Source: JAULUH01 sp032111745
Lineage (GTDB): Bacteria > Chloroflexota > Anaerolineae > JAAEKA01
Assembly: GCA_032111745.1 (NCBI GenBank)
Contig: JAULUH010000150.1
Span: forward strand, 1-15,076
Direction of reading: 5' to 3'
DNA: 15,076 bases
Of this stretch, positions 8,337-15,076 are shown piece after piece. The stretch's first letter is position 1. Every line of letters starts with the position of its first letter. The position numbers and the translations under genes were made by a program. The notes beneath the pieces are model-generated. The model was not told the DNA's origin and did not search any database. It saw only the letters and a program-made list of their open reading frames with translations.

Positions 8337-9644
8337 ATGGCCACCCCGGTGATCCTGCCCAAGCTGGAGATGTCCCAGGAGTCGGCCACCATCACCGAGT
8401 GGCTGGTGGAGGAAGGCGACCAGGTCCGGCAGGGCCAGCCGCTGCTGGTTGTCGAGACCGACAAGGTCAGCGTGGAGGTCGAGGCGCCAGCCAGTGGCGT
8501 GGTATCGGGCATACGCTTCCAGCCGCAGCAGACGGTGCCGGTCACCACGGTAATCGCTCACATCCTGGCTCCCGGCGAGCAGTTCGCCGGCCCGGACCAA
8601 ACGCGCGTGAGCGAAATACCCGATGAGCGAAGTGCCGTCCGCCCCGAGGCAGGGCCACCCGCGCCCCAGGCCGCCAGTCCCGTAGCCCGGCGCATGGCGG
8701 CCGCCCTGGGCGTGGATCTGGCCGCGGTCAGCGGCACCGGCCCCGGTGGGCGCGTGACCAGGGCCGATGTGCTGGCCATGGCTGAGCCTCCGGCCCCTAC
8801 AGGCGCGCAGGGGGTGCGTGCCACACCCGCGGCCCGGCGCCTGGCCCGGGAGGCCGGGCTCGATCTGCGCCAGGTGGCCGGCAGCGGCCCCCGGCAGCGC
8901 ATCCAGGCTGCCGATGTGCGTGCAGCCGCAGCCGTGGCCAACCAGCCGGCCCGGCGCGTGCCGCTGACGGGCATGCGGGCTACCATTGCCCGGCGTCTCT
9001 CCCAGAGCTGGCAGGCCACACCCCACGCTACCTTCACGCTCGAAGTCGATATGGCTGCGGCCGAGGCCCTGCGCGCCGACCTCAACCGGCCGGCAGAGGG
9101 GCTTGTCCCCGTCCGGGTCTCTATCACCGCGCTGCTGGTCAGGGCCTGTGCCCTGGCCCTGCAGAGTCATCCGATGGTGAACGCTACCCTGCAGGGCGAC
9201 GAGATCATGCTGCACCGCGAGGCCAACATCGGCGTGGCCGTGGCCCTAGAGGACGGGCTGATCGTGCCCGTGATCAAGGGCGCCCAGCGCCTGGCCCTGG
9301 GCGACATTGCAGAGCGGCTGGAGGACCTGGTGGCCCGCGCGCGGTCCGGCCAGTTGGCCCCGGCGGACGTGGCTGAGGGCACCTTCACCCTGTCCAACCT
9401 GGGTGGCTACCGGGTAGATCACTTCACCGCCATCGTCAATCCGCCCCAGGTGGCCATCCTGGCCGTGGGCCGCATTGCCAGGCGGCCGGTGGTGGTGGAG
9501 GCTGCGGGCGGCGAGGCCCTGGCCATCCGGCCCACCATGGCCATGGTTCTGTCCGTCGACCACCGGGTGTTGGATGGTGCCGTGGCAGCCAGCTTCTTGC
9601 AGGCACTGGCCGGGCTGTTGGAGCAGCCTGCACAACTGGTCTAG
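8337..9644 (+). CDS. Dihydrolipoamide acyltransferase (E2) with two tandem subunit-binding domains
   Basis: This 435-residue E2 core subunit takes the acyl group from E1 on a swinging lipoyl arm and transfers it to CoA. The lipoyl domain covers ~1-78, with Lys43 in ETDKVSVEVEAP as the lipoylation site. Two peripheral subunit-binding domains follow: ~114-148 (SPVARRMAAALGVDL, then GTGPGGRVTRADV) and ~163-197 (TPAARRLAREAGLDL, then GSGPRQRIQAADV). The CATase domain runs ~208-435 and has the catalytic motif DHRVLDG at 408-414 (His409). One binding domain is usual, so the duplication is a departure. The start at 8337 follows the E1-beta stop by one base; an upstream in-frame start at 8193 would only extend into E1-beta shadow. 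No E3 gene is visible, so dihydrolipoamide dehydrogenase must be encoded elsewhere. Confidence 0.95.
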   Translation: MATPVILPKLEMSQESATITEWLVEEGDQVRQGQPLLVVETDKVSVEVEAPASGVVSGIRFQPQQTVPVTTVIAHILAPGEQFAGPDQTRVSEIPDERSAVRPEAGPPAPQAASPVARRMAAALGVDLAAVSGTGPGGRVTRADVLAMAEPPAPTGAQGVRATPAARRLAREAGLDLRQVAGSGPRQRIQAADVRAAAAVANQPARRVPLTGMRATIARRLSQSWQATPHATFTLEVDMAAAEALRADLNRPAEGLVPVRVSITALLVRACALALQSHPMVNATLQGDEIMLHREANIGVAVALEDGLIVPVIKGAQRLALGDIAERLEDLVARARSGQLAPADVAEGTFTLSNLGGYRVDHFTAIVNPPQVAILAVGRIARRPVVVEAAGGEALAIRPTMAMVLSVDHRVLDGAVAASFLQALAGLLEQPAQLV

Positions 9645-9668
9645 TCTAACGCAGACAAGGAGGTTTGC

Positions 9669-10631
9669 ATGCGCATCGGTGTGTTCACTGCCCTGTGGGG
9701 CAAGCTTGGCTTTGAGGCCGCCCTGGACAAGGCGGTGGCGGCCGGCGTTTCGGCCGTAGAAATCGGCGCTGGTGGCTATCCCGGCAGCCCCCACTGCCCG
9801 GTCGACGAGCTGCTGGCCAGCGCGCAGGTCCGCGAGCGGTACCTGCACGCCATCCAGTCCCGCGGCCTGTTGCTCAGCGCATTGAGCATTCATAACAACC
9901 CAGTGCATCCGGACAAGGCCATCGCGCGGGAAGCGGATGAAACCTTCCACCGCGCGGTGCGCCTGGCTGAGCTGCTGGGTGTGCCGGTGGTGAACACCTT
10001 CTCCGGCCTGCCCGCCGGCTCTCCAGGCGACTCCATGCCCAACTGGGTGACCTGTCCCTGGCCATCCGAGTTCACGCAGATCCTGGACTACCAGTGGAAC
10101 GAGGTCACTATCCCCTACTGGCAGGAGGCGGCACGGTTTGCCGAGGAGCACGGCATCAAGATCGCCTTCGAGATGCATCCCGGCATGCTGGTCTACAACG
10201 TCGAGACGTTGCTCAGGCTGCGCAACGCGTGCAGCCCCATCCTGGGCTGCAATTTCGACCCCAGCCACCTGTTCTGGAACGGGGTGGACCCGGTGGCGGC
10301 GATCAGGGCCCTGGGCGACGCCATCTACCATGTGCACGGCAAAGACACCTACGTGGACCACCTGAACGTGGCGGTCAACGGCTGCAATGACCACAAGCCC
10401 TACGAGCGCATCGCCCAGCGCGCGTGGACCTTCCGCAGCATCGGCTACGGCCACGACACCAAGATGTGGAAGGACATCGTCAGTGCCTTGCGCCTGGTGG
10501 GCTACGACTATGTCATCTCCATCGAGCACGAGGACGCCATGATGTCGCAGGACGAGGGGCTGGCCAAGGGCGTGGCCCTGCTCAAAGAGGTCGGCATGGC
10601 CGAGCCAGCCGGCGACATGTTCTGGGCCTGA
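9669..10631 (+). CDS. Xylose isomerase-like TIM-barrel sugar (phosphate) isomerase/epimerase
   Basis: This 320-residue protein belongs to the AP-endonuclease-2/xylose-isomerase-like TIM-barrel superfamily, whose members (IolE, IolH, ketose 3-epimerases, hydroxypyruvate isomerase) act on sugars, inosose or keto-acids with a divalent metal. AAGGAGG at 9657-9663, 5 bases before the ATG, fixes the start. The barrel opens with IGVFTALWGK. Likely metal ligands are Glu168 (FEMHPG), Asp197 with His200 (NFDPSHL), His223 in HVHGKD, and Glu286 (ISIEHED). These are intact, so the enzyme should be active. It is the last gene of the main block, 24 bases after E2. In context it may isomerise or epimerise the imported substrate before phosphorylation, or decarboxylate a 3-oxo sugar acid as some superfamily members do. 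No finer assignment is justified. Confidence 0.9.
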   Translation: MRIGVFTALWGKLGFEAALDKAVAAGVSAVEIGAGGYPGSPHCPVDELLASAQVRERYLHAIQSRGLLLSALSIHNNPVHPDKAIAREADETFHRAVRLAELLGVPVVNTFSGLPAGSPGDSMPNWVTCPWPSEFTQILDYQWNEVTIPYWQEAARFAEEHGIKIAFEMHPGMLVYNVETLLRLRNACSPILGCNFDPSHLFWNGVDPVAAIRALGDAIYHVHGKDTYVDHLNVAVNGCNDHKPYERIAQRAWTFRSIGYGHDTKMWKDIVSALRLVGYDYVISIEHEDAMMSQDEGLAKGVALLKEVGMAEPAGDMFWA

Positions 10632-10640
10632 CCTTCTAGC

Positions 10641-10666
10641 CGGCTGCCCGATGCTGAGCGCAGCCG
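10641..10666. other. Dyad symmetry after the catabolic block
   Basis: CGGCTGC (10641-10647) and GCAGCCG (10660-10666) can pair as a 7-bp stem with a 12-base loop, 10 bases after the TIM-barrel stop. It is followed by an A-run rather than a T-run, so it is not a standard intrinsic terminator for either strand. It may reduce read-through or be incidental. Confidence 0.3.
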
Positions 10667-10705
10667 AAAAAAGAACTTGACACAGCGTGGGCGCTTCCGT
10701 ATAAT
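10667..10705 (+). promoter_or_regulatory. Consensus sigma-70 promoter for the GntR regulator gene
   Basis: TTGACA at 10677-10682 and TATAAT at 10700-10705 are both perfect consensus hexamers separated by exactly 17 bases. An A-run (10667-10672) directly upstream resembles the proximal part of an UP element. Transcription should begin near 10711-10713, giving a leader of about 60 bases before the regulator start at 10772. Such a perfect match predicts strong basal activity that probably needs repression. Confidence 0.85.
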
Positions 10706-10720
10706 TGCATGCCATACGGG

Positions 10721-10730
10721 CTGTATACAG
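10721..10730. promoter_or_regulatory. Palindromic operator candidate downstream of the promoter
   Basis: CTGTATACAG is a perfect 10-base palindrome located roughly +10 to +19 from the predicted transcription start, where bound repressor would block elongation or initiation. FadR-subfamily GntR proteins typically bind short palindromes of the form TNGTNNNACNA, which this site resembles. Direct repeats TTGCAT at 10705-10710 and 10732-10737 flank it. Autoregulation by the downstream GntR protein is inferred. Confidence 0.55.
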
Positions 10731-10771
10731 GTTGCATATCCAGGCACCGGTGCTTTGGAGCAAGCCGAACC

Positions 10772-11467
10772 ATGAGCGTTCACCCTGAACCCGCCACGTC
10801 CCCCATCGACTCCCCACCCGGCGACACCTCCGTGCTCCTGCGCGACATGGCCTATGAGCACATCAAGGAGGCCATTCGCCAGGCGCGGGTCCAGCCCGGC
10901 CAGCCTCTCTCCGAAACCCGTCTCTCCCAACAGCTAGGCATCAGCCGTACCCCCGTGCGCGAGGCCCTGCAGGTTCTGGCCCAGGAAGGCCTGGTGCAGA
11001 TCATCCCGGGCCGCGCGGTGACGGTGGCTGCGCCGTCGGTCCAGGACGTCATGGATGCCGTCCATATTCGCTCGATCCTCGAGCCCGAGCTGGCCCGCCT
11101 GGCGGCCAAGCACATCACACTCGAACAACTACGGACCCTAGAGGAGGCGCAGCGTAGCCTGGAGGCAGCAGTAGCTGCGCAAGATCGGGCGGCCTGGTCG
11201 CGGGCTGACAACGGCTACCACGAAGTCCTCAGTGCTGCCTGCCCCAACCAACTGCTGGGAGACCTGGCCATGGAGTTCCGCAATCGGGTCTCGTATCTAT
11301 CTACCGACAGCCAGGGTAACTGGGAGCGCATCACCGTTTGTACCCAGGAGCATCGCACCATTGTCGACATGATAGCGGCCCGTGACGCCGATGGCGCGGC
11401 CGCGGCCATGCGTGACCACATCGACAAGTACCGCGAGAGTATCTTCCGGCGCTTGAGCCATCGTTGA
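10772..11467 (+). CDS. GntR-family transcriptional regulator (FadR subfamily, FCD domain)
   Basis: This is a 231-residue DNA-binding regulator. The winged helix-turn-helix covers ~22-90, with the recognition region LSETRLSQQLGISRTPVREAL (split: LSETRLSQQLG 46-56, ISRTPVREAL 57-66). The all-helical FCD ligand domain covers ~95-220, with candidate metal/ligand residues Asp146, His150, His194 and His216. FCD regulators commonly sense carboxylic acids or sugar acids. An in-frame ATG at 10709 lies before the predicted transcription start, so it is excluded; ATG 10772 has GGAG at 10757-10760, a rather long 11 bases upstream. An alternative start at 10847 would keep the HTH. The gene sits between the catabolic block and the second transporter, so it plausibly controls both and itself. 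Whether it represses or activates is inference; repression fits the perfect promoter. Confidence 0.92.
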   Translation: MSVHPEPATSPIDSPPGDTSVLLRDMAYEHIKEAIRQARVQPGQPLSETRLSQQLGISRTPVREALQVLAQEGLVQIIPGRAVTVAAPSVQDVMDAVHIRSILEPELARLAAKHITLEQLRTLEEAQRSLEAAVAAQDRAAWSRADNGYHEVLSAACPNQLLGDLAMEFRNRVSYLSTDSQGNWERITVCTQEHRTIVDMIAARDADGAAAAMRDHIDKYRESIFRRLSHR

Positions 11468-11503
11468 GCAGGCGTACCGTCCTCCCTCATCCTCCCTGCC
11501 TGC
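11468..11503 (+). terminator. Weak hairpin after the GntR gene
   Basis: GCAGGC (11468-11473) and GCCTGC (11498-11503) could pair with a 24-base pyrimidine-rich loop immediately after the stop codon. There is no real T-run, only TAATTGT. This is poor support for termination. The remaining bases to 11658 hold no recognisable promoter, so the transporter may be transcribed from the regulator's promoter. Confidence 0.2.
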
Positions 11504-11605
11504 TAATTGTCGCCGCTACCGGGCTGCGTCCCGATGATGGACCATCCGGCACCGGCACGAGGAGGTGACCCGCACCAAGAGACCAAGCTGAAGCCACCGA
11601 CTACG

Positions 11606-11618
11606 CGTCGAGTCGACG
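11606..11618. promoter_or_regulatory. Palindrome in the leader of the second transporter
   Basis: CGTCGA (11606-11611) and TCGACG (11613-11618) form a perfect inverted repeat around a single G, 40 bases upstream of the binding-protein start. It differs from the CTGTATACAG element, so it would be a site for another factor or chance in GC-rich DNA. No promoter hexamers were recognised nearby. Confidence 0.25.
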
Positions 11619-11658
11619 ATTCTCGCTTCTCACACCTGACACTAAGGAGGAGTATCCC

Positions 11659-13077
11659 ATGTTGCGGAAATTGGCGCTACCGATTTTGCTCGTTCTGGCT
11701 ATGCTGATACTGGTGGCGTGCCCGGCAGCAGCCCCCGCCCCGGCACCTGCGCCTGCTGCGGAGCCGGCTGCCGTCGAAGAGCCGGCCGCTGAGCCAGCTC
11801 CGGTGGAGCCTGCTGCGGGCGGCGTAACCGAACTGAACATCCTGTGGGCCCAGTGGGATCCGGCGGACTTCCTGCAGCAGCTGGTGGCCGACTATGAGGC
11901 CGAGACCGGCATCAAGGTCAACGTGATCCAGGAGCCCTGGGGCACCTTCAGCGATCGCTTCTTCACCGAGATGGCGGCGGAGGGGGATGCCTGGGACATG
12001 GTCATTGGCGACAGCCAGTGGCTGGGCCAAGGCAGCACCAGCGACTACTACGTCGACCTGACCGAGTTCCTCACCAGCACCGGTATCAAGGACACGGTCA
12101 CCCCGGCCACGCTGACCTACTACGGCGAATATCCCGCAGGCTCAGGCACCTACTGGGCCTATCCCACCGAGGGTGACGCCGACGGCTGGGCCTACCGCGC
12201 CGACCTGTTTGAGAACCCCGACGAGAAGGCTGCGTTCGAGGCCGAGTACGGCTACCCGCTGGCCGTGCCGGAGAGCTACGACCAGCTCATGGACATCGCC
12301 AAGTTCTTTACCCGTCCAGACCAGGGCCTGTACGGCGTGGCCATCTACACCCAGAAGGCTTACGACGCCATCACCATGGGCGTCGAGAACGCCATGTTCC
12401 CCTGGGGTGGCGACTGGTTTGGCGAAGGCTACCAGGTGCTGGGCGTGGTCAACTCACCCCAGAACGTGGAGGCCGTTCAGTACTACCGGGATCTGTACGA
12501 CTGCTGCCAGGGGCCTGGCCTGAGCGATGCCTTCTTCACGGAGACCAATGACGCCATGCTCAGCGGCCAGGTGGCGATGAGCATGAACTACTTCGCCTTC
12601 TTGCCGGCGCTGGTCAACCCTGGCACCAATCCCAACTACTACGACAAGATGGGCTTCTTCGCCAATCCGGCAGGCCCCAATGGCGACCGGGGCGCGGCCC
12701 TGGGTGGCCAGGGCATGAGCGTTATTAGCTTCATCAGCCCTGAGCGCCAGCAGGCCGCCCTGGACTTCATCGAGTGGTTCGCGCAGGAGGATGTGCAGGC
12801 CAAGTGGGCCGAGCTGGGCGGCTATACCTGCAACACCAACGTGCTGGAGTCCGATACCTTCCTGAACGCCAACCCCTACAACCCGGCCTTCGCCGAGACC
12901 ATGACCTTCGTCAAAGACTTCTTCAACATCCCGCCCTACGCCCAGCTGTTGGAGGTGTCCCAGCGCGAGTTCAGCACGTTCATCGTCGAGGGCCAGGGCA
13001 CGGCCCAGGAGACCATGGATACCATGGCCGCCGAGTTCGACAAGATCCTAAAGGAGACCGGGTTCATCACCGAGTAG
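11659..13077 (+). CDS. CUT1 ABC transporter substrate-binding lipoprotein (extracellular solute-binding family 1)
   Basis: This 472-residue lipoprotein captures a sugar or polyol outside the membrane and delivers it to the two permeases that follow. AAGGAGG at 11644-11650, 8 bases upstream, fixes the start. The signal peptide (1-20) ends in the lipobox LVAC with Cys21 as the lipidation site. Residues ~22-55 form a low-complexity Ala/Pro/Glu tether, a style frequent in Chloroflexota. The mature domain begins ELNILWAQWDPADF and has the type 1 SBP region DMVIGDSQWLGQ about residues 113-124. Length is within the MalE-like range. The presence of a MalF/MalG-like pair downstream confirms the class. 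I recall similar WDP/GDSQW proteins in alphaproteobacterial CUT1 systems, but their ligands are not known to me. The ligand is unassigned. Confidence 0.93.
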   Translation: MLRKLALPILLVLAMLILVACPAAAPAPAPAPAAEPAAVEEPAAEPAPVEPAAGGVTELNILWAQWDPADFLQQLVADYEAETGIKVNVIQEPWGTFSDRFFTEMAAEGDAWDMVIGDSQWLGQGSTSDYYVDLTEFLTSTGIKDTVTPATLTYYGEYPAGSGTYWAYPTEGDADGWAYRADLFENPDEKAAFEAEYGYPLAVPESYDQLMDIAKFFTRPDQGLYGVAIYTQKAYDAITMGVENAMFPWGGDWFGEGYQVLGVVNSPQNVEAVQYYRDLYDCCQGPGLSDAFFTETNDAMLSGQVAMSMNYFAFLPALVNPGTNPNYYDKMGFFANPAGPNGDRGAALGGQGMSVISFISPERQQAALDFIEWFAQEDVQAKWAELGGYTCNTNVLESDTFLNANPYNPAFAETMTFVKDFFNIPPYAQLLEVSQREFSTFIVEGQGTAQETMDTMAAEFDKILKETGFITE

Positions 13078-13097
13078 ACCCGGGCCCCAGTCATCCG

Positions 13098-13130
13098 AGC
13101 GCTTCCCGGAGAGACTATCCGGGAAGCGCT
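13098..13130 (+). promoter_or_regulatory. Perfect 13-bp intercistronic hairpin after the binding-protein gene
   Basis: AGCGCTTCCCGGA (13098-13110) and TCCGGGAAGCGCT (13118-13130) pair perfectly around a 7-base loop, 20 bases after the binding-protein stop. No T-run follows. A stable hairpin between a binding protein and its permeases is a known way to keep the upstream message abundant, as with malE-malF. The structure is seen directly; the function is inferred by analogy. Confidence 0.7.
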
Positions 13131-13152
13131 GCGGAACGAGGATAGTGACCCT

Positions 13153-14121
13153 ATGACCGTAGCCAACTCCGCTTCCGGCGCCCAGGTAACCGTCGCCAGC
13201 CGCAGCGCACCGCCCAAACGGCGGGGACTCAGCGATGCCGCTATCGCCAACCTCTTCATCTGGCCGACGCTGATCCTGTTGATTGCGTGGAATGTCTTCC
13301 CCCTCTTCTACAGCCTCTACCTGTCCTTCACCGACTACTCGGCCATCGGCCGGCAGGCGCCGGTGTGGGTCGGCTTTGAGAACTACAAGGATATCCTGAC
13401 CGATCCGCTGGCCTGGAAGTACTTCGCCACCACCGGCCGTTACGCGCTGGCCTCGGTAGCCATCGAGACTGTGCTGGGATTCACGTTGGCAATGCTGGTG
13501 AAGGAGAAGTTTCGCGGCAGCGGTCTGATCACCACGCTGATCCTCATCCCCATGATGCTCTCGCCGGTGGTGGTGGGCCTGTTCTGGAAGCTGATGTACA
13601 ACCCCACCTTCGGCTATTTCAACTACCTGCTGGGTTTTTCCGATCCCACCCGTGCTCCCGACATGTTGGCCAGTCGCTTCGCCAACCAGCCGGTACCCAA
13701 TCTGGCCCTATGGTCTGTCGTCCTGGTAGACGTCTGGATGTGGACCCCCTTCGTTATGCTGCTGGTGCTGTCCGGCCTCAAGGCAATCCCCGATTATCTG
13801 TACGAGGCCGCGGCCATCGACCGGGCCAGCCCGTGGTTTCAGTTCTGGCGCATCACCGTGCCCCAGGTGATGCCACTGCTCCTGATCGCAGTCCTGTTCC
13901 GCACCATCGACGCGCTCAAGTCCTTCGACCTGGTCATGGGCATGACCGGAGGTGGACCGGGCGACCAAACGGAGCTCATCGCGGTCAACCTCTATCGCAT
14001 GGCCTTCCTCGGCCAGTGGCGTACAGGCCAAGCCAGCGCGTTAGCCTACATCATGCTCATCATCATCATCGCCATCAGCAACTTGTTGATCCGGTCCATC
14101 AACCAGGCCAACGAAGGGTAG
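13153..14121 (+). CDS. CUT1 ABC transporter permease 1 (MalF/UgpA-like)
   Basis: This 322-residue inner-membrane protein has about six membrane helices (~31-60, 95-116, 125-148, 184-208, 235-258, 296-314), typical for UgpA/MalF-type permeases without the large MalF periplasmic domain. The EAA loop that docks on the ATPase is EAAAIDRASPWFQFWRITVP at 218-237, with Arg in place of the usual Gly after the Asp. GMTGGGPGDQTE (263-274) is another family signature. The ATG at 13153 has GAGG at 13138-13141, 11 bases upstream. It follows the hairpin and precedes the second permease by 4 bases. The two permeases would form the channel; no ATPase is visible, so it is either downstream of the window or a shared MsmX/UgpC-type protein. 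Confidence 0.93.
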   Translation: MTVANSASGAQVTVASRSAPPKRRGLSDAAIANLFIWPTLILLIAWNVFPLFYSLYLSFTDYSAIGRQAPVWVGFENYKDILTDPLAWKYFATTGRYALASVAIETVLGFTLAMLVKEKFRGSGLITTLILIPMMLSPVVVGLFWKLMYNPTFGYFNYLLGFSDPTRAPDMLASRFANQPVPNLALWSVVLVDVWMWTPFVMLLVLSGLKAIPDYLYEAAAIDRASPWFQFWRITVPQVMPLLLIAVLFRTIDALKSFDLVMGMTGGGPGDQTELIAVNLYRMAFLGQWRTGQASALAYIMLIIIIAISNLLIRSINQANEG

Positions 14122-14125
14122 GACC

Positions 14126-15076
14126 ATGGCAGATTACTACGAGGTAGGCCCCGGCTATCCGGTCACCGAATCGATCCGCGTCGACAAGGTCAGCCCCGCA
14201 GCCCGCCGCCGGCGCAGCCTGCGGGCGCTGATTGTGGTCGCCCTGGCCCTGTTCCTGCTGATCCCGATCTTCGTCATGATCATGACTGCCTTCAAGGCCC
14301 GCTCCGACGTGGTATCCGTGCCGCCCAGGCTGGTCTTCGAGCCATCCCTGGAGGGCTTCGTGTTCCTGCTCACCGACCGCGCCGTGGTCTCCCGAGGTCG
14401 CATCGCCGAGTTTCAGAAGGCCGCTGAGACCGGAGAGTTGAACCTGTTTGAGCGCATCGCCTTCCAGAGCGGCCAGCAGATCACCGGTCCCAGCGATTAC
14501 GTGCGCCGCCTGGTCAACTCCCTGATCATTGCCGGGATATCGACCGTCCTGGCGGTCGTCCTGGGCTTCTTCGCGGCTTATGCCTTCAGTCGCTTTGACA
14601 TCCCGGGCAAAGGGGACCTGATGTTCTTCATCTTGAGTACCCGCATGTTGCCCGCGGTGGTGGTCACGATTCCCCTGTTCCTCATGTACCGGCAGCTGGG
14701 CCTGCACGACACCCACCTGGGCATGATCCTGTTGTACACAGTGTTCAACCTGTCCCTGGCCGTGTGGCTGCTCAAGGGCTTCATCGACGAGATCCCCATG
14801 GAGTACGAGGAGGCTGCGCTGGTGGACGGCTACACCCGCATGCAGGCCATCTTCAAGATCGTGCTGCCCCAGGCCATGACCGGCATCGCCGCCACCGCCG
14901 TGTTCTGCCTGATCTTCGCCTGGAACGAGTATGCCTTTGCCCTCATGCTGACCAGCGACACGGCGCGCACCGCACCCCCCAGCATCGCCACCATGCTGGG
15001 CCGCGGCGGCATCGAGTGGTCGGCCATCGCCGCGGGTAGCCTGGGCTTCCTCATCCCGGTGGTCTTCGTGGTCTTC
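14126..15076 (+). CDS. CUT1 ABC transporter permease 2 (MalG/UgpE-like), 3' end outside window
   Basis: The reading frame is open from ATG 14126 to the last base, giving 317 residues with no stop, so the C-terminus lies beyond the window. It is a MalG-like permease: first helix ~33-54, then NSLIIAGISTVLAVVLGFFAA (split: NSLIIAG 131-137, LAVVLGFFAA 142-151), ILSTRMLPAVVV (169-180) and the EAA loop EEAALVDGYTRM (228-239) continuing FKIVLPQ. The region between the first helix and NSLIIAG holds roughly 40 extra residues compared with ordinary MalG proteins, including LFERIAFQSGQQITGPSDY. I recall comparable inserts in a subfamily of polyol/sugar importers, so this probably marks the subfamily. 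It begins 4 bases after permease 1, with AGGG and GTAGGA just upstream. Confidence 0.93.
   Translation, partial: MADYYEVGPGYPVTESIRVDKVSPAARRRRSLRALIVVALALFLLIPIFVMIMTAFKARSDVVSVPPRLVFEPSLEGFVFLLTDRAVVSRGRIAEFQKAAETGELNLFERIAFQSGQQITGPSDYVRRLVNSLIIAGISTVLAVVLGFFAAYAFSRFDIPGKGDLMFFILSTRMLPAVVVTIPLFLMYRQLGLHDTHLGMILLYTVFNLSLAVWLLKGFIDEIPMEYEEAALVDGYTRMQAIFKIVLPQAMTGIAATAVFCLIFAWNEYAFALMLTSDTARTAPPSIATMLGRGGIEWSAIAAGSLGFLIPVVFVVF

Noticed and set aside
10641..10672. The 7-bp dyad followed by six A residues as an intrinsic terminator.
   Set aside because: A terminator for + strand transcription needs a T-run after the stem, and for the - strand the T-run would precede the stem; neither orientation fits.
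10709..10771. The upstream in-frame ATG (10709) as the gntR start.
   Set aside because: It lies before the predicted transcription start (~10712) and overlaps the promoter/operator; the extra residues show no domain.
9246..10817. A 523-codon - strand open frame opposite E2, the TIM-barrel gene and the gntR promoter.
   Set aside because: Composition (Gly/His/Asp/Gln-rich, no motif) is that of an antisense shadow, and the + strand genes are well supported.
11507..11707. A 66-codon open frame in the leader of the CUT1 operon.
   Set aside because: It has no Shine-Dalgarno at its start codons, overlaps the binding-protein signal peptide out of frame, and has no recognisable features.

Overview
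This is a GC-rich bacterial window in which every supported gene lies on the + strand. It reads as a catabolic island for a sugar, polyol or sugar acid whose substrate I cannot name. The best guess for the host is a member of Chloroflexota (Anaerolineae/Caldilineae-like). That rests mainly on the lipoprotein near 11.7 kb, whose lipobox cysteine is followed by a long Ala/Pro/Glu tether, a style common in that phylum. No rRNA or other phylogenetic marker is present, so this is inference.

Region 1 (2-2609) is the end of a CUT2 (ribose/simple-sugar type) ABC importer: the C-terminal part of a duplicated ATPase followed by two different RbsC-like permeases. Its binding protein is not in the window and is presumably upstream.

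Region 2 (2667-10631) is a tightly packed catabolic block: a beta-hydroxyacid dehydrogenase, an FGGY sugar kinase, a RuBisCO-like protein (RLP, form IV), the E1-alpha, E1-beta and E2 subunits of a pyruvate/acetoin-type 2-oxo dehydrogenase complex, and a xylose-isomerase-like TIM-barrel enzyme. Gaps run from an 8-base overlap to 79 bases, so regions 1 and 2 are plausibly one operon. No E3 (dihydrolipoamide dehydrogenase) is visible. The likely logic is uptake, oxidation/reduction and phosphorylation of the substrate, RLP enolate chemistry on the phosphorylated intermediate, then thiamine-dependent cleavage to an acyl-CoA. The set resembles a known theme (RLPs in D-apionate and methylthioribose metabolism) but pairs the RLP with a different kinase class and with an E1/E2 complex. 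It is the best candidate here for an undescribed pathway.

Region 3 (10632-11467) is a GntR/FadR-type regulator behind a textbook sigma-70 promoter (TTGACA, 17 bases, TATAAT), with a perfect 10-base palindrome just downstream that is a likely operator.

Region 4 (11468-15076) is a second importer of a different class (CUT1, MalEFG-like): a lipoprotein binding protein, a 13-bp intercistronic hairpin, and two permeases. The second permease runs off the window end, and its ATPase is not visible. No tRNA, rRNA, CRISPR array, insertion sequence or integrase was seen. No gene-free stretch exceeds 191 bases.
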